NCBI GenBank assembly: GCA_003597935.1
Contig: QZJT01000039.1
Coordinates: 16,953-80,952 of the forward strand
Direction: 5' to 3'
DNA length: 64,000 nucleotides
From: Phycisphaerales bacterium
Lineage (GTDB): Bacteria; Planctomycetota; Phycisphaerae; UBA1845
Part shown: in pieces, positions 33,117-42,324 of the stretch
Numbering within the stretch: the stretch's first letter is position 1
Layout: every line of letters starts with the position of its first letter
The notes under the pieces: model-generated
What the model was told of the DNA's origin: nothing
The model's database searches: none
What the model saw: only the letters and a program-made list of their open reading frames with translations
Position numbers and translations under genes: made by a program

Positions 33117-35597
33117 ATGAGTATGCGCCTTGCGTTTGTGGGCACGTGTCTTTGGGCCGGTTTGAGCGCCGTCACGGCGGCGCAGGACATCGACCTGACG
33201 GATCCCGTCTACGAGGACATCGCGCCGATCCTCAACGATCTTCCGCAGGAAGACTGGACGGCGCCGGGGGGAGCCGATCAACACTGGGAAGGCGGTTCCG
33301 TGCTGTCGTTCGCGCAGACCGTTCAGGCGGACGTCCGTTCCAACGGCGCTGCGCTGCAGTTCGCGGCGCTGACGCTCGATGACGACGGGGCCGACAACCT
33401 GTTCATCAAGGTGCAGCAGCAGGACAGCTCCGGGAAGTTCTCCCACGTCGGGTTCTACCACGGCAACGGCGCCGGCGGGTGGCCTAACATGACCGGAGGG
33501 GCAGCGTTCGTAGCCCTCAGCGCCCAGTTCACTTTCGCCAAGATGACCGTCACGCACAACGGCGCCGGCACGGTCACGCTGACCTTCTCCGAGATCGACG
33601 GCGGAAACGGCGTGCAGGTGTACGCCCGTGGCGGCTGGGTCAACCGTAACGGCCTGGGCATGGGATACGGCGGCTTCGCCGGGCACTCGAGCATCGACAA
33701 CTGGGGCAACGCCGGCGGCCAGGTGTGCGACAACTTCGAGCGCCCCAACGGCGGCCTGGGCGGCAACTGGGTCACGGTGAACGGGACGACGTCCATTGTC
33801 GACAAGACCGCGCGCGGAACCAACACCGGGCGGGCCCGCTTCGCGGGCGCATGCGCCGGCCAGTCGACCACCATCGAGGCGGACGTACGCGTCAACGGCA
33901 CCGGCCTCCAGTACGCGGCCATGCTGCTGGACGGCGACAACAACAACAACCTGTTCGTCAAGGTGCAGCAACAGGGCGGCGGCGGCAAGTTCAACTACAT
34001 CGGCTTCTATCAGGGCAACAACGACACCGACGGCTGGGGCGGCATGACCGGCGGCGTGCCCTTCCAGCTTCTCAACCAGCCGTTCAACTCGGCCCACATG
34101 GCGGTCATCCACAACGGCTTCGGCGACGTCACCATCGTCTTCTCGAAGATCGACGGCGGTCCGGGGCAGCAGATCTACTCGCGCGGCGGCTGGGCGCCGC
34201 TGGACGGCGACCGGATCGGGTTCGGCGGGTTCGCCGGGCTGACCATCATCGACAACTGGGGCAGTTCCTTCGTCTGCGACGATTTCAACCGCCGCAACGG
34301 TCCGCTGGGCGCCAATTGGAACACCACCGACGGGTCGGCGTCGATCGTCAGCCTCGCGGCCCGCGGCGACAACCTCTCGCGTTCGTGGTTCATCGGCAAC
34401 TGCGGCGCCTGCAACGACGACACCCCGCCGCTGGTCAGCATGACCGCGCCGGCGCCGGAATCCTGCGCCTGCAACGTTGTGCCCATCAACGGCAGCGTCA
34501 GCGACCCGGAGGGCTACGGGGGAGACGTGCTGGAATACCGCCGTACCGACCAGAACAACTGGACCCAGGCGGGCAGCAACAACAACGAGCGTAACGGATT
34601 GCTCTACAACTGGAACACGGCCGGGCTGCCCACCGGGCTGTATTTCGTGCGCGTGGTGGCGGAAAACACCTGCGGACTCTCTTCGTCGGCGGTGTCGATC
34701 GTGTACGTCGATCATGATTCATTCTCCGGGCTGGAGATGCGGGCGCCGGGCGAGGGGCAGATCCTGGCGGGTACAGCCTGCTTCGACGGCACCGCCTGGG
34801 ACCGCTGCTTCGACGAATACCAGGTGGAATACCAGCCCGGCGGCGGCGGCCAGTTCAACCCGGTCGATCCGAACAACCCGGTCTACAACACCACGGTCAT
34901 CAACGATCCGCTGGCCCAGTGGAACACGGGAACGGTCGGCGACGGCAACTACCGCGTGCGGCTGACCGGCCTGGACATCTGCGGCAACACGGGCGCAATT
35001 CAGAAGAACGTGGTTGTGGACAATACCGCGCCGGTCTCCGTGATCTCCGCCCCCCAGGAGTGCGTGTGCCTGACCGGCCAGGTAACCGTCACCGGCACCG
35101 CCGACGACGCGAATCTCGCCGCCTGGTCGCTGCAGTACACCGGCGGCGACGCCCATGGCTGGGTCACCATCGCGTCCGGCAATGCGCCTGTCATCAATGA
35201 CACGCTCGGCGTCTGGAACACCGATGGCCTGCGGCCCTGTGCCTACACGCTGCGGCTGATCGTCACCGACAAAGCCAACGTGAACTGCACCGGCAATACC
35301 CACCGCACGGATGATTACGTCTCGCTCAACGTCGGCGACTGCGGCAGCGGCTGCACGGGTAATGAGACCCTGACAGCCAAGTGCAAGAACAGCCGCAAGA
35401 TCACGGCGACCGTTAAGAAGGGCTCGCCGGGAGCGGTGGTGACCTTCGAGGTCGACGGCGGACAAACGAAGCAGGAGACGATCAACAACAAGGGCAAGGC
35501 CAAGGCCAGTTGGCCCGGCAACGCGCCCGGCCAGCACGGCGTCAGCGCGGAACTCGCCTGCGGAGACGTGCTGAACAAGAACGTGACCTGCCCGTAG
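33117..35597 (+). CDS. Large secreted protein with two repeated lectin-like domains and tail B
   Basis: 826 residues. ATG 33117 follows a strong AAAGGAGG site; a second ATG two codons later is also possible. The signal peptide ends near VTAAQ. Residues ~30-205 and ~210-430 hold two to three copies of a beta-sandwich unit (GAALQFAALTLDDDGADNLF / GTGLQYAAMLLDGDNNNNLF, then GKFNYIGFYQGN), like LamG or choice-of-anchor domains. Two to three Ig-like units follow (VSMTAPAPESC, SVISAPQECVC). The last ~75 residues are tail B (LTAKCKNSRKITATVKKG, INNKGKAKASW, ending NKNVTCP). A cell-surface or matrix role is likely; there is no catalytic motif. Confidence 0.83.
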   Translation: MSMRLAFVGTCLWAGLSAVTAAQDIDLTDPVYEDIAPILNDLPQEDWTAPGGADQHWEGGSVLSFAQTVQADVRSNGAALQFAALTLDDDGADNLFIKVQQQDSSGKFSHVGFYHGNGAGGWPNMTGGAAFVALSAQFTFAKMTVTHNGAGTVTLTFSEIDGGNGVQVYARGGWVNRNGLGMGYGGFAGHSSIDNWGNAGGQVCDNFERPNGGLGGNWVTVNGTTSIVDKTARGTNTGRARFAGACAGQSTTIEADVRVNGTGLQYAAMLLDGDNNNNLFVKVQQQGGGGKFNYIGFYQGNNDTDGWGGMTGGVPFQLLNQPFNSAHMAVIHNGFGDVTIVFSKIDGGPGQQIYSRGGWAPLDGDRIGFGGFAGLTIIDNWGSSFVCDDFNRRNGPLGANWNTTDGSASIVSLAARGDNLSRSWFIGNCGACNDDTPPLVSMTAPAPESCACNVVPINGSVSDPEGYGGDVLEYRRTDQNNWTQAGSNNNERNGLLYNWNTAGLPTGLYFVRVVAENTCGLSSSAVSIVYVDHDSFSGLEMRAPGEGQILAGTACFDGTAWDRCFDEYQVEYQPGGGGQFNPVDPNNPVYNTTVINDPLAQWNTGTVGDGNYRVRLTGLDICGNTGAIQKNVVVDNTAPVSVISAPQECVCLTGQVTVTGTADDANLAAWSLQYTGGDAHGWVTIASGNAPVINDTLGVWNTDGLRPCAYTLRLIVTDKANVNCTGNTHRTDDYVSLNVGDCGSGCTGNETLTAKCKNSRKITATVKKGSPGAVVTFEVDGGQTKQETINNKGKAKASWPGNAPGQHGVSAELACGDVLNKNVTCP

Positions 35598-35634
35598 GAC
35601 GAGCGGCCGCGCGGTCTTACTGAGTCCCCGATCA

Positions 35635-35670
35635 AGCCCCGAATGGCCCTGCCGCCCGGGGCTCTCTTCT
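35635..35670 (+). terminator. Probable rho-independent terminator
   Basis: AGCCCCG ... CGGGGCT (35635-35663) with a long loop, then CTCTTCT. It lies ~38 bp after the tail-B gene. The stem is only 7 bp and the T-tract is poor. Confidence 0.5.
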
Positions 35671-35867
35671 AACTCCAGACGGGTGAGCAAGCATACGCAC
35701 AACGGCACCCCAGCATCGGCCGCACGTGTGGAACGGGAGGCTGTAACTCATTCTAACGACCTCACTTACATGCGTACGCGGCGGTCCGGACGGAATGAAT
35801 GTTCGGTATGTGTTCAGCCCATCGGCCGGAACCACGGAATCCACGGGATCGCGAGCTTGAAAAACAC

Positions 35868-35896
35868 TTGCAAGCGGCTCACCTGTGCGATAACAT
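35868..35896 (+). promoter_or_regulatory. Possible sigma-70-type promoter
   Basis: TTGCAA and TAACAT with a 17 bp spacer, 67 bp ahead of the small Cys-rich gene at 35963. Judged by eye; the gap 35598-35962 holds no other feature besides the terminator. Confidence 0.3.
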
Positions 35897-35962
35897 TGGC
35901 CATGAGGCGGTGCCGGAGCCGCCGATTCGCTGCTCACGGTCTTTAGCGGAGGATACCAACTC

Positions 35963-36403
35963 ATGTTACGCTTTTTCAATTGCTCTGCGGGGTGGCGCAT
36001 CGTGCTCGCCTCACTTTGCGGCTTGGCACTTGCGTCGCCTTCGCACGCGCCCGCCCAGGAGTGCGGTACCAACGAGTACTGTGTCTGTCCGGTGATTTCG
36101 TACTGCGGCGGGTGGCACGTCTACCCGTGTAAGTGCGTCGAGACCGCAACAGGAAAGGCGTGCGATCTTTGGCAGGCTACAATCAGCGGCCCGTGGGGGG
36201 ATGAAGCGTGCGAGGTAGGGCACTGCGCCGCGTTGGATCTCTGTCCTTGCGCTGTGGAGCGAGTGTGCCTGGATCGCGATTGGGAACCATTTGGGTCCAA
36301 TTGTCTGGTGGACTCGCACTGCATTGAAGATGACATCTTTGATTATCTATATCAGACTTGCTGGGGGGACTTGGGTCCTGAGTGTATATGGGTGGAGCCG
36401 TAA
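35963..36403 (+). CDS. Small secreted Cys-rich protein, unknown
   Basis: 146 residues with a signal peptide (core IVLASLCGLALASPSHA) and 17 cysteines in the mature part, mostly in CxC and CxxxC pairs (CVCPVISYC, CKC, CPC). GGAGG lies upstream of the ATG. No family is recognised. The base composition here is lower in GC than the neighbours, as it is in the next gene. It does not match tail A or tail B. Confidence 0.65.
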   Translation: MLRFFNCSAGWRIVLASLCGLALASPSHAPAQECGTNEYCVCPVISYCGGWHVYPCKCVETATGKACDLWQATISGPWGDEACEVGHCAALDLCPCAVERVCLDRDWEPFGSNCLVDSHCIEDDIFDYLYQTCWGDLGPECIWVEP

Positions 36404-36654
36404 GCATGGCGCCCGGCCGTCTCAGGAGATGTTCACCAGCGGCGCGGGCGGTTTGATGCGGTGCCGTCCAGGGGCGTGACCGCTCGCTGGCTGTCGCACG
36501 CGCCTCACGATTGCGCGCGGAGATTCCTCGCCCGCACGCCTCGGCACCGTTGAAACCAAGGTGTGGCTTGGGATTGTCCATCCACGCAGGTGCGAGCACC
36601 TTTTCGCGAAGGCGTTCCTTCGCCGGAGGAGTTTCGTCCTGAAGGAGGCAGAGC

Positions 36655-38067
36655 ATGGTGGGATGTTGCATGCTAGGGATCCTCGGCGGGTACGCCTGTA
36701 CCTGGATCCCTTCGGGGACATCGCCTCAGGTCAGCCAGTTGGGGAAACCGGAGGCGCTCGTCCTAGCAGAATCGCAAAGGCTGAGTTTTCAGACTGGCGA
36801 GATTCAGTGGAAGAGTGAAAAACCCGACGGCTATCAGCGCCACTTCTCCGCGCGGTTTTGCCCGACCAGCAGGTTGCGAATTGAGTGCGGAGACTCGACG
36901 GGAGCAGTGGTTCCTCACCGCGCCGGTGAACCCTACTCGTACTCAGAGTTTCGGCAGCTCGTTGCGACGGATCGTGAATGGACGTACATTGAGGACTCGC
37001 CCTCTGCTGAGGCCACCCCAATTGAACTCGCGACCGGTGTAGCCGATGTCCTCGCTCTTGGCTTTCTGCCCTACTACACGTCGGGAACTGCCATGCGTTT
37101 CGAGAACTATTGCCTCGGGGAAGCGTTGTCATACAGTGTTGCGGACGATGCTGGCCTGAAGGTCGTCACCGCACACTTGCAGTCAGGCGGCAAACAGGTC
37201 TGGTGGTTGGACGATACTGTCGGCGGGAACCCGGTTCGGTGTGCCTTGATTTCGGAGGACAAGGTTGTCGCGGAATCGCAGACGACCTACAGAGAGTACG
37301 CAGGCGGGCGGTTCGTTGACTCGATAAGCTACTACGACTCTACGCGTAACCTCCGGCGCCGCGATATCGTGCTGGATGCATCATTTGATCAGCCTTGGCA
37401 TTCCCAGCAGCTTGGCCCGAAGGAGATCGGCGTGCTCGAAGGGATGATGGTTGGCGGCCGCGATCTTGTCGGCGTTAGGCCGGCGAGATGGGATGGCGCC
37501 AAGATCATCACCCATGAAATGTACACAGCCCGAGTCGAAGCGGGTTTGCTCGATCCATCGCCATATCTGATCATGCTCGAACGTGTGCGAGAGCAGGGCG
37601 GTCCGGGCGTACTACCCAACCAACCACTCGCTGTTGATCTCGTCATAGTAGCACGGGAACCGGGCCTGTGGGAGCGCTACACTCGGACGTTTGTTCTTAC
37701 CCACGCGCTCGATACGGAGCGTGCCAGGCAGGCTTGGTGCTTGCTGCGACAGTGCCAGGGACTGGCCTACGAGATTCTTAAGACGCAACGGCCGCGGCTG
37801 GACGAGGTCGAGAGAGTTCGTACCGACCTCCGCCGCGAGATTGAGGCCGAAGACACGGAAGTGCGACGGCGCGAGCTTAGCGAGCGCAAGCTCGAGCGTT
37901 TAAGCGAAGACGAAAAGATGTTGCTGGCGCCGGTCAGACGGTTGTTCGAAGAATGTCTGCAGCGGAAGCTCTTCGCCCTCCTGACGCCCGAGGAGCGCGC
38001 CCGCAGTCCCATGGTGACGTCCGCGTCGGAGCCGCCGCCGCGACAGGAGGCGGAGCGCACTCCGTAA
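36655..38067 (+). CDS. Hypothetical protein with N-terminal lipobox-like segment
   Basis: 470 residues; ATG 36655 has GAAGGAGG eleven bases upstream. The N terminus MVGCCMLGILGGYACTW is short and hydrophobic with two adjacent cysteines; it could be a lipoprotein leader but is not canonical. The middle is beta-rich and unrecognised. The last ~100 residues are helical and charged (LDEVERVRTDLRREIEAEDT, LSERKLERLSEDEKMLLAPV), probably a coiled coil. It stops at TAA 38065, and the same frame stays open into the remnant that follows. GC content looks lower than for flanking genes, hinting at a different origin. Confidence 0.6.
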   Translation: MVGCCMLGILGGYACTWIPSGTSPQVSQLGKPEALVLAESQRLSFQTGEIQWKSEKPDGYQRHFSARFCPTSRLRIECGDSTGAVVPHRAGEPYSYSEFRQLVATDREWTYIEDSPSAEATPIELATGVADVLALGFLPYYTSGTAMRFENYCLGEALSYSVADDAGLKVVTAHLQSGGKQVWWLDDTVGGNPVRCALISEDKVVAESQTTYREYAGGRFVDSISYYDSTRNLRRRDIVLDASFDQPWHSQQLGPKEIGVLEGMMVGGRDLVGVRPARWDGAKIITHEMYTARVEAGLLDPSPYLIMLERVREQGGPGVLPNQPLAVDLVIVAREPGLWERYTRTFVLTHALDTERARQAWCLLRQCQGLAYEILKTQRPRLDEVERVRTDLRREIEAEDTEVRRRELSERKLERLSEDEKMLLAPVRRLFEECLQRKLFALLTPEERARSPMVTSASEPPPRQEAERTP

Positions 38068-38136
38068 GAAGGCCACTTTGGCCGACCCGGACTTCGGGCG
38101 GTACGAGGCCACGCGCGTGCGCCTTGGCCCTGCCGT

Positions 38137-38586
38137 GGAGGCATCTACACTATCAATCTGGGGAAGCGCGCTGCGTGGCTCGTGGCCAGCCCCGGCGGCG
38201 TCAACGACTGCGACATCGCCTACGACGACGCCCAGGTGTACTGGGCGATGGACTGGAGCGGGAACCTCTTCAGGTACGACGCCCAGTGGGGCCGCACCAC
38301 CGTCAGCACCGGCCATGGATCGGCGGGCGCTTGCGAGTACGTCGGGCTGGGCGGCGCCTGCGGCGAGAAGGCGGAGCTGATGGTCAAGTGCAAGTCGAAC
38401 GGCGCCACGGTCGTCGCCAAGCTCAAGAAGGCCAATCCCAACGTGCCGGTCGTCTTCGTCCTCGACAACGAGCTGCGCCGGCCCGGCCAGACCAACAACA
38501 AGGGCAAGGCCAAGGTGAAGTTCACCGGCCTGGACGAGGGCCGCCACGAAGTGCGCGTGTGCAACCTGGTTGAAGAGTGCGGGTGA
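38137..38586 (+). pseudogene. C-terminal remnant of a secreted propeller protein with tail B
   Basis: About 149 residues with no plausible start: GGIYTINLGKRAAWLVASPG, VYWAMDWSGNLFRYD and then tail B (LMVKCKSNGATVVAKLKKA, TNNKGKAKVKF, ending NLVEECG). The blade W..DWSGNLFRYD matches WQIDWQGRLFKYD in the intact gene at 30013. The fragment begins abruptly after the stop of the gene at 36655 and in the same frame. A GTG at 38182 could in theory start a 134-residue product, but this would lack a signal peptide. The simplest reading is a 5'-truncated gene. Confidence 0.7.
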
Positions 38587-38947
38587 TTGTGGGAGGATCA
38601 AGGGAAACGGTGACGGGCGGTCGGAAGTACACGGACGCGGTTCACCCTCCGAGCCGGAACTCCCCTTTCCCATCTAGGGTGGCTGCCGTCCGACGACGCG
38701 CCGTCCGCGCGTCGTAGCCTCTTCGAGGGTGCGGAACAACCCGAACCCGGTCGCCAGAGTCAGGCCACGCGAAGAAGGTGGCCGTGCACTCCTGCGCCGT
38801 CAACAGCAGTCGGACCGCCGCCCGGCCGGGTCCTCGTTCGCTCCGGCACGCCACCGAGCATCGACCCCGGCCCAACCCGGTCCCTTGCTCGCGCGGCTCA
38901 AGCGACGTATGTTGCCAAGCCTGAATCGGAGTTGCTGAGCTAAGGCC
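38587..38947. other. Intergenic region, nothing recognised
   Basis: 361 bp between the remnant and the methyltransferase gene. No repeat from the families described here, no terminator and no clear promoter. Confidence 0.4.
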
Positions 38948-40042
38948 GTGCAGAAGACGATGCTCGAGTCACACGTGGACGACGCTACCGCGGTCGATTC
39001 CGGAGTCGCGTTCCAGGACTACGCCGCCCGTTCGCGCCTCTGCCCGCTGTTTCTCCTTGGCGACGCCGCCACGTTACTCCGTGAGTTTCCGCCGCGCGCG
39101 GTGGACTGTGCCATGACCAGCCCCCCCTATTGGGGGAAGCGGGAATACGCGGGAGGCGGTATTGGCATGGAGGCGGATTGGCGCGACTACGTGCAGGCCC
39201 TGCTCCGCGTTTTCGGTGAACTCAAGCGCGTTCTCAAGCCGACCGGATCGTTCTGGCTGAACATCGGGGACAGCTACGTAAACAAGAATCTTGCGGGGCT
39301 GCCCTGGCGCGTGGCGCTTGCCATGACCGACGAACAGGGCTGGATTCTACGCAACTGCGTCATCTGGAATAAGGTCAAGGGCGGACCTGACAACGCCGTC
39401 GACAAGCTCCGCAATGTGCACGAGCCGGTTTTCCATTTCGTCAAATCGCCCAAGGGCTACTACTACGACGTGGACGCGATTCGGACAAACCCGAAGAAGG
39501 CCCAGGTAGTCAACGGCGCCGTGGTGTCCGCGACGGGCGTGAGCGGAGTTCGCTACCGGCGGCAGATCGAACTCTCAACGGCCCTTTCGGACGAGGAGAA
39601 GCAGGCTGCGTTCGAGGCATTGGAAGCCATCCTCGACCAGGTTCGTGCGGGGGAGTTGGCGGACTTCCGGATGATCATTCGCGGGCAGCAACGGACGACC
39701 CACTCGGACTCGTCAGCGGTGTCCGGACGCGCGAGAGACCTGGCTGTGAAAGGCTTCTACTTTTTGAAATACCACCCCAATGGCTCCAAGCCGAGCGACG
39801 TCTGGGACATCATTCCCGAGGACACGCAGAAGCGAAAGACGCACTTCGCGCCCTATCCGGAGGATCTGTGCAAGTTGCCCATCCTCGCCACGTGCCCGCC
39901 GGGCGGAATCGTGCTGGATCCGTTCTGCGGTACAGGGACGACGAACTACGTTGCCCATTGTCTGGGGCGGAAGTCCGTCGGCATCGACGTTTCCGCGGAG
40001 TACCTTGAGGCCGCTCGTGACAGGTGTAACTTTCTGATATGA
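38948..40042 (+). CDS. DNA methyltransferase of a restriction-modification pair
   Basis: 364 residues. Catalytic motif IV TSPPYW is at residues 57-62 and the AdoMet-binding motif I DPFCGTGTT is near 324, so the order is that of beta-class amino methyltransferases; TSPPY with Ser favours N4-cytosine methylation. KYHPNGSKPSDVWDI and HFAPYPEDLCKLPI before motif I are typical of this group. The start GTG 38948 is uncertain; the second Met at residue 5 is possible. The stop overlaps the endonuclease ATG as ATGA, so the two are co-translated. It protects the host site from the NotI-like enzyme. Confidence 0.87.
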   Translation: MQKTMLESHVDDATAVDSGVAFQDYAARSRLCPLFLLGDAATLLREFPPRAVDCAMTSPPYWGKREYAGGGIGMEADWRDYVQALLRVFGELKRVLKPTGSFWLNIGDSYVNKNLAGLPWRVALAMTDEQGWILRNCVIWNKVKGGPDNAVDKLRNVHEPVFHFVKSPKGYYYDVDAIRTNPKKAQVVNGAVVSATGVSGVRYRRQIELSTALSDEEKQAAFEALEAILDQVRAGELADFRMIIRGQQRTTHSDSSAVSGRARDLAVKGFYFLKYHPNGSKPSDVWDIIPEDTQKRKTHFAPYPEDLCKLPILATCPPGGIVLDPFCGTGTTNYVAHCLGRKSVGIDVSAEYLEAARDRCNFLI

Positions 40043-40887
40043 GCGAAGTCCTCGAACTTTTCGGCCATTCTACCGACCGCATGGGCGCACGCTACTGGAC
40101 TCGCATCGTCGCCGATCAGCACTGCCCATACTTGAACCGGCGATGTATCAAGGTCCGAAAGAGCGAGCCGGATGTTTCTATCGGTACGTGTACGGTAAAC
40201 CATGGCCAGGAACGGCGAGCCATCATGATCTGTCCGTTCCGATTCCTGGAGCGCCGTCAGATCTTCGTTGACGCGCTGCATCTGCTCACCCTGCACGAAC
40301 CTGGGAATGAGCTTCACGTCGTGCCTGAGGTTACCATTCCCGGCGGAAGTGTGGATTACTTCCTAGTATCGGCTCGAAACGGGAAACCGCTCGACTTCGT
40401 CGGGATCGAACTCCAAACGCTCGACACGACCGGGACGGTCTGGCCCGCCCGCCAGCGCTTTCTGCAATCGGTGAAAGCAAAGGCCCCGCTTTCCGCATCC
40501 GCAGCCGATAGGCCCTTCGGCATGAACTGGAAGATGACGGCCAAGACAAGCCTGCTGCAACTCCACCACGAGGTGGAGACATTCGAGCATCTGTCCAAGC
40601 GGCTGGTGTTGGTCTTGCAGGACTGCCTTCTGGAGTACATGCAGGGCGAGTTTACGCTGGGACACCTGTCCGATCCGAAGGTTGGGCACGCCATGCACGT
40701 CCACGCGTACAAGTTGGATATGACATCGGAGGGTTTACGTTTGGGGCTTGTCAAGCGCTTGAGCACAGACGCCGCCGGTGTCGCCACGGTACTCGGATTG
40801 CAAGCGCAGGCCAGGGTTGAACTCGAATCCATCCTGGCGGCCATCGAAGAACGTCTGTCGGCCCAGACGCTGTGGTCGCCGGTCTGA
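40039..40887 (+). CDS. NotI-family type II restriction endonuclease
   Basis: 282 residues. Four cysteines in the N-terminal part (C29-P-Y, C36, G-T-C51-T-V-N, C65-P) match in spacing and context the iron-binding Cys4 fold of NotI. The catalytic core is seen as VDYFLV with Asp106, then GIELQTLD with Glu124 and Gln126; ExQ instead of ExK is a trait of NotI. It is shorter than NotI (383 residues), and the middle differs, so the target site may not be the NotI site. It is translationally coupled to the methyltransferase upstream (ATGA). The assignment rests on motif recognition only. Confidence 0.75.
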   Translation: MSEVLELFGHSTDRMGARYWTRIVADQHCPYLNRRCIKVRKSEPDVSIGTCTVNHGQERRAIMICPFRFLERRQIFVDALHLLTLHEPGNELHVVPEVTIPGGSVDYFLVSARNGKPLDFVGIELQTLDTTGTVWPARQRFLQSVKAKAPLSASAADRPFGMNWKMTAKTSLLQLHHEVETFEHLSKRLVLVLQDCLLEYMQGEFTLGHLSDPKVGHAMHVHAYKLDMTSEGLRLGLVKRLSTDAAGVATVLGLQAQARVELESILAAIEERLSAQTLWSPV

Positions 40888-40963
40888 GCAGTGGATCGGC
40901 GGCGGACGTACCAAGCCTGGCGGAGGCTGACCGCGGAACAGTCGGTCTGGTCCCCGCGGCAGC

Positions 40964-42166
40964 TTACAGAACCAACTTCGCGAACTTCCGCTTGCCGCGC
41001 TGGATCACGTCGCCGGGCTTGACGGCGACCGGCGTGACCGCATCGTCGATCGTCTCGCCGTTCAGTCGGACGCCTTTTTCGCTCACCAGCCGGCGGGCTT
41101 CGCTGCGGGACTGGGCGAAACCGCAGGCGACGATGAGGTCCACGGGTGAGGCGGTGCCGTTTTCGACGCAGGAGCTGACGTCGATCTCCGGGACGTCGTC
41201 GGGCAGCCCGCCCCCCCCGCCGCCGAAGACGCGGCTGAACTCTTGCGCCGCGGCTTCCGCCTCGGCCGCACCGTGGTACTGCGTCACGATCGTCCGGGCG
41301 AGCGTCTCCTTCGCCTGCCGCGGATGGGTCCGGGACGCGTCCGTCAGCTTGGCGATTCGTTCGGCCGGCAGATCCGTCAGCAGCGTGAACCAGTTGGCCA
41401 TCAGCGCGTCTGGGATGCTCATCACCTTGCCGAACATCTCGCCGGGCGGGTCGGTGACGGCCACGTAATTGCCCAGCGACTTGCTCATCTTCTGCGCGCC
41501 GTCGGTGCCGATCAGGATCGGCATGACCAGCACGATCTGCGGCAGTTGGCCGGCGCTGCGCTGCAGGTCGCGGCCGCACAGGTTGTTGAACGTCTGGTCC
41601 GTGCCGCCCAGCTCCACGTCGGACTGGATCATCACGCTGTCGTACGCCTGCATCAGCGGATAGAGCAGTTCGTGCAGGTAAATCTCCTTGCCCTCCGCCT
41701 GCCGCCTGGCGAACGTGTCGCGCTCCAACATGCGGGCGGTCGTCATCCGGCTCATCAGCTTCACCACGTCGGCGAAACTCAGCTTGCTGAGCCATTCGCT
41801 GTTGTGGCGGACCTCGACTTTGTCCGGCGACAGGTCGAGCACCATGCCGGCCTGATCGAAGTAGGTGCGGGCGTTGGTTTCGATGTCGTCGGCCGAGAGC
41901 ACCGGCCGCGTCTTCGACCGCCCCGTCGGGTCGCCGATCATGGCGGTGTAGTCGCCGATGATCAGCACCGCCTTGTGCCCGGCGTCCTGGAACTGCCGCA
42001 GCTTGCGCAGCACCACCGTGTGGCCGAGCGTCAGATCCGGCGCAGTCGGGTCCATGCCGAGCTTGACCCGCAGCGGACGCCCGAGCCTGAGCCGCTCCGT
42101 CAACTCTTCAGCAGAGTAGATCGAGTCCGCGCCGCGGAACAGTATCTCGTGGGACGTGGGCGTCAT
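40964..42166 (-). CDS. tyrS: Tyrosyl-tRNA synthetase
   Basis: 400 residues, normal length. Class I signature LGMDPTAPDLTLGHT (HIGH-like) near residue 45, KMSKS at ~225 and a C-terminal S4 domain (ARRLVSEKGVRLNGETIDD). It charges tRNA-Tyr. The DPTAPDLTLGH form belongs to the TyrZ-type clade. ATG 42166 was preferred over a TTG two codons upstream. A C8 homopolymer (41211-41218 on the plus strand) encodes a Gly linker before the S4 domain. It is convergent with the restriction gene; minisatellite units lie at its 5' end. Confidence 0.95.
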   Translation of the reverse strand: MTPTSHEILFRGADSIYSAEELTERLRLGRPLRVKLGMDPTAPDLTLGHTVVLRKLRQFQDAGHKAVLIIGDYTAMIGDPTGRSKTRPVLSADDIETNARTYFDQAGMVLDLSPDKVEVRHNSEWLSKLSFADVVKLMSRMTTARMLERDTFARRQAEGKEIYLHELLYPLMQAYDSVMIQSDVELGGTDQTFNNLCGRDLQRSAGQLPQIVLVMPILIGTDGAQKMSKSLGNYVAVTDPPGEMFGKVMSIPDALMANWFTLLTDLPAERIAKLTDASRTHPRQAKETLARTIVTQYHGAAEAEAAAQEFSRVFGGGGGGLPDDVPEIDVSSCVENGTASPVDLIVACGFAQSRSEARRLVSEKGVRLNGETIDDAVTPVAVKPGDVIQRGKRKFAKLVL

Positions 42167-42288
42167 CAGCAATAGCGAACGTCGAAAAGCGAATAACGAA
42201 TTGTGGAACGCAGCGTGTACCCAGCTTCTTCGCCGGGCGTCGCGCGATTCCCATTCGACGTGGCCGCGTAGAGGTCTTCCCTTTCGCT

Positions 42289-42324
42289 CTTCATTCGTTA
42301 TTCGCCATTCGTTATTCGTTATTC
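42289..42324. repeat. ATTCGTTATTCGCC minisatellite overlapping a gene end
   Basis: Imperfect ATTCGTTATTCG units lie between tyrS and the Cys-rich gene. The array supplies the TAA stop and last codon of the gene at 42319. Related units (AAGCGAATAACGAA) lie near 42187, on the tyrS side. Confidence 0.85.

Noticed and set aside
40356-41795. 479-residue minus-strand frame spanning the restriction gene and tyrS
   Set aside because: It is antisense to the NotI-like gene and out of frame with tyrS. Both have strong motifs in their own frames.
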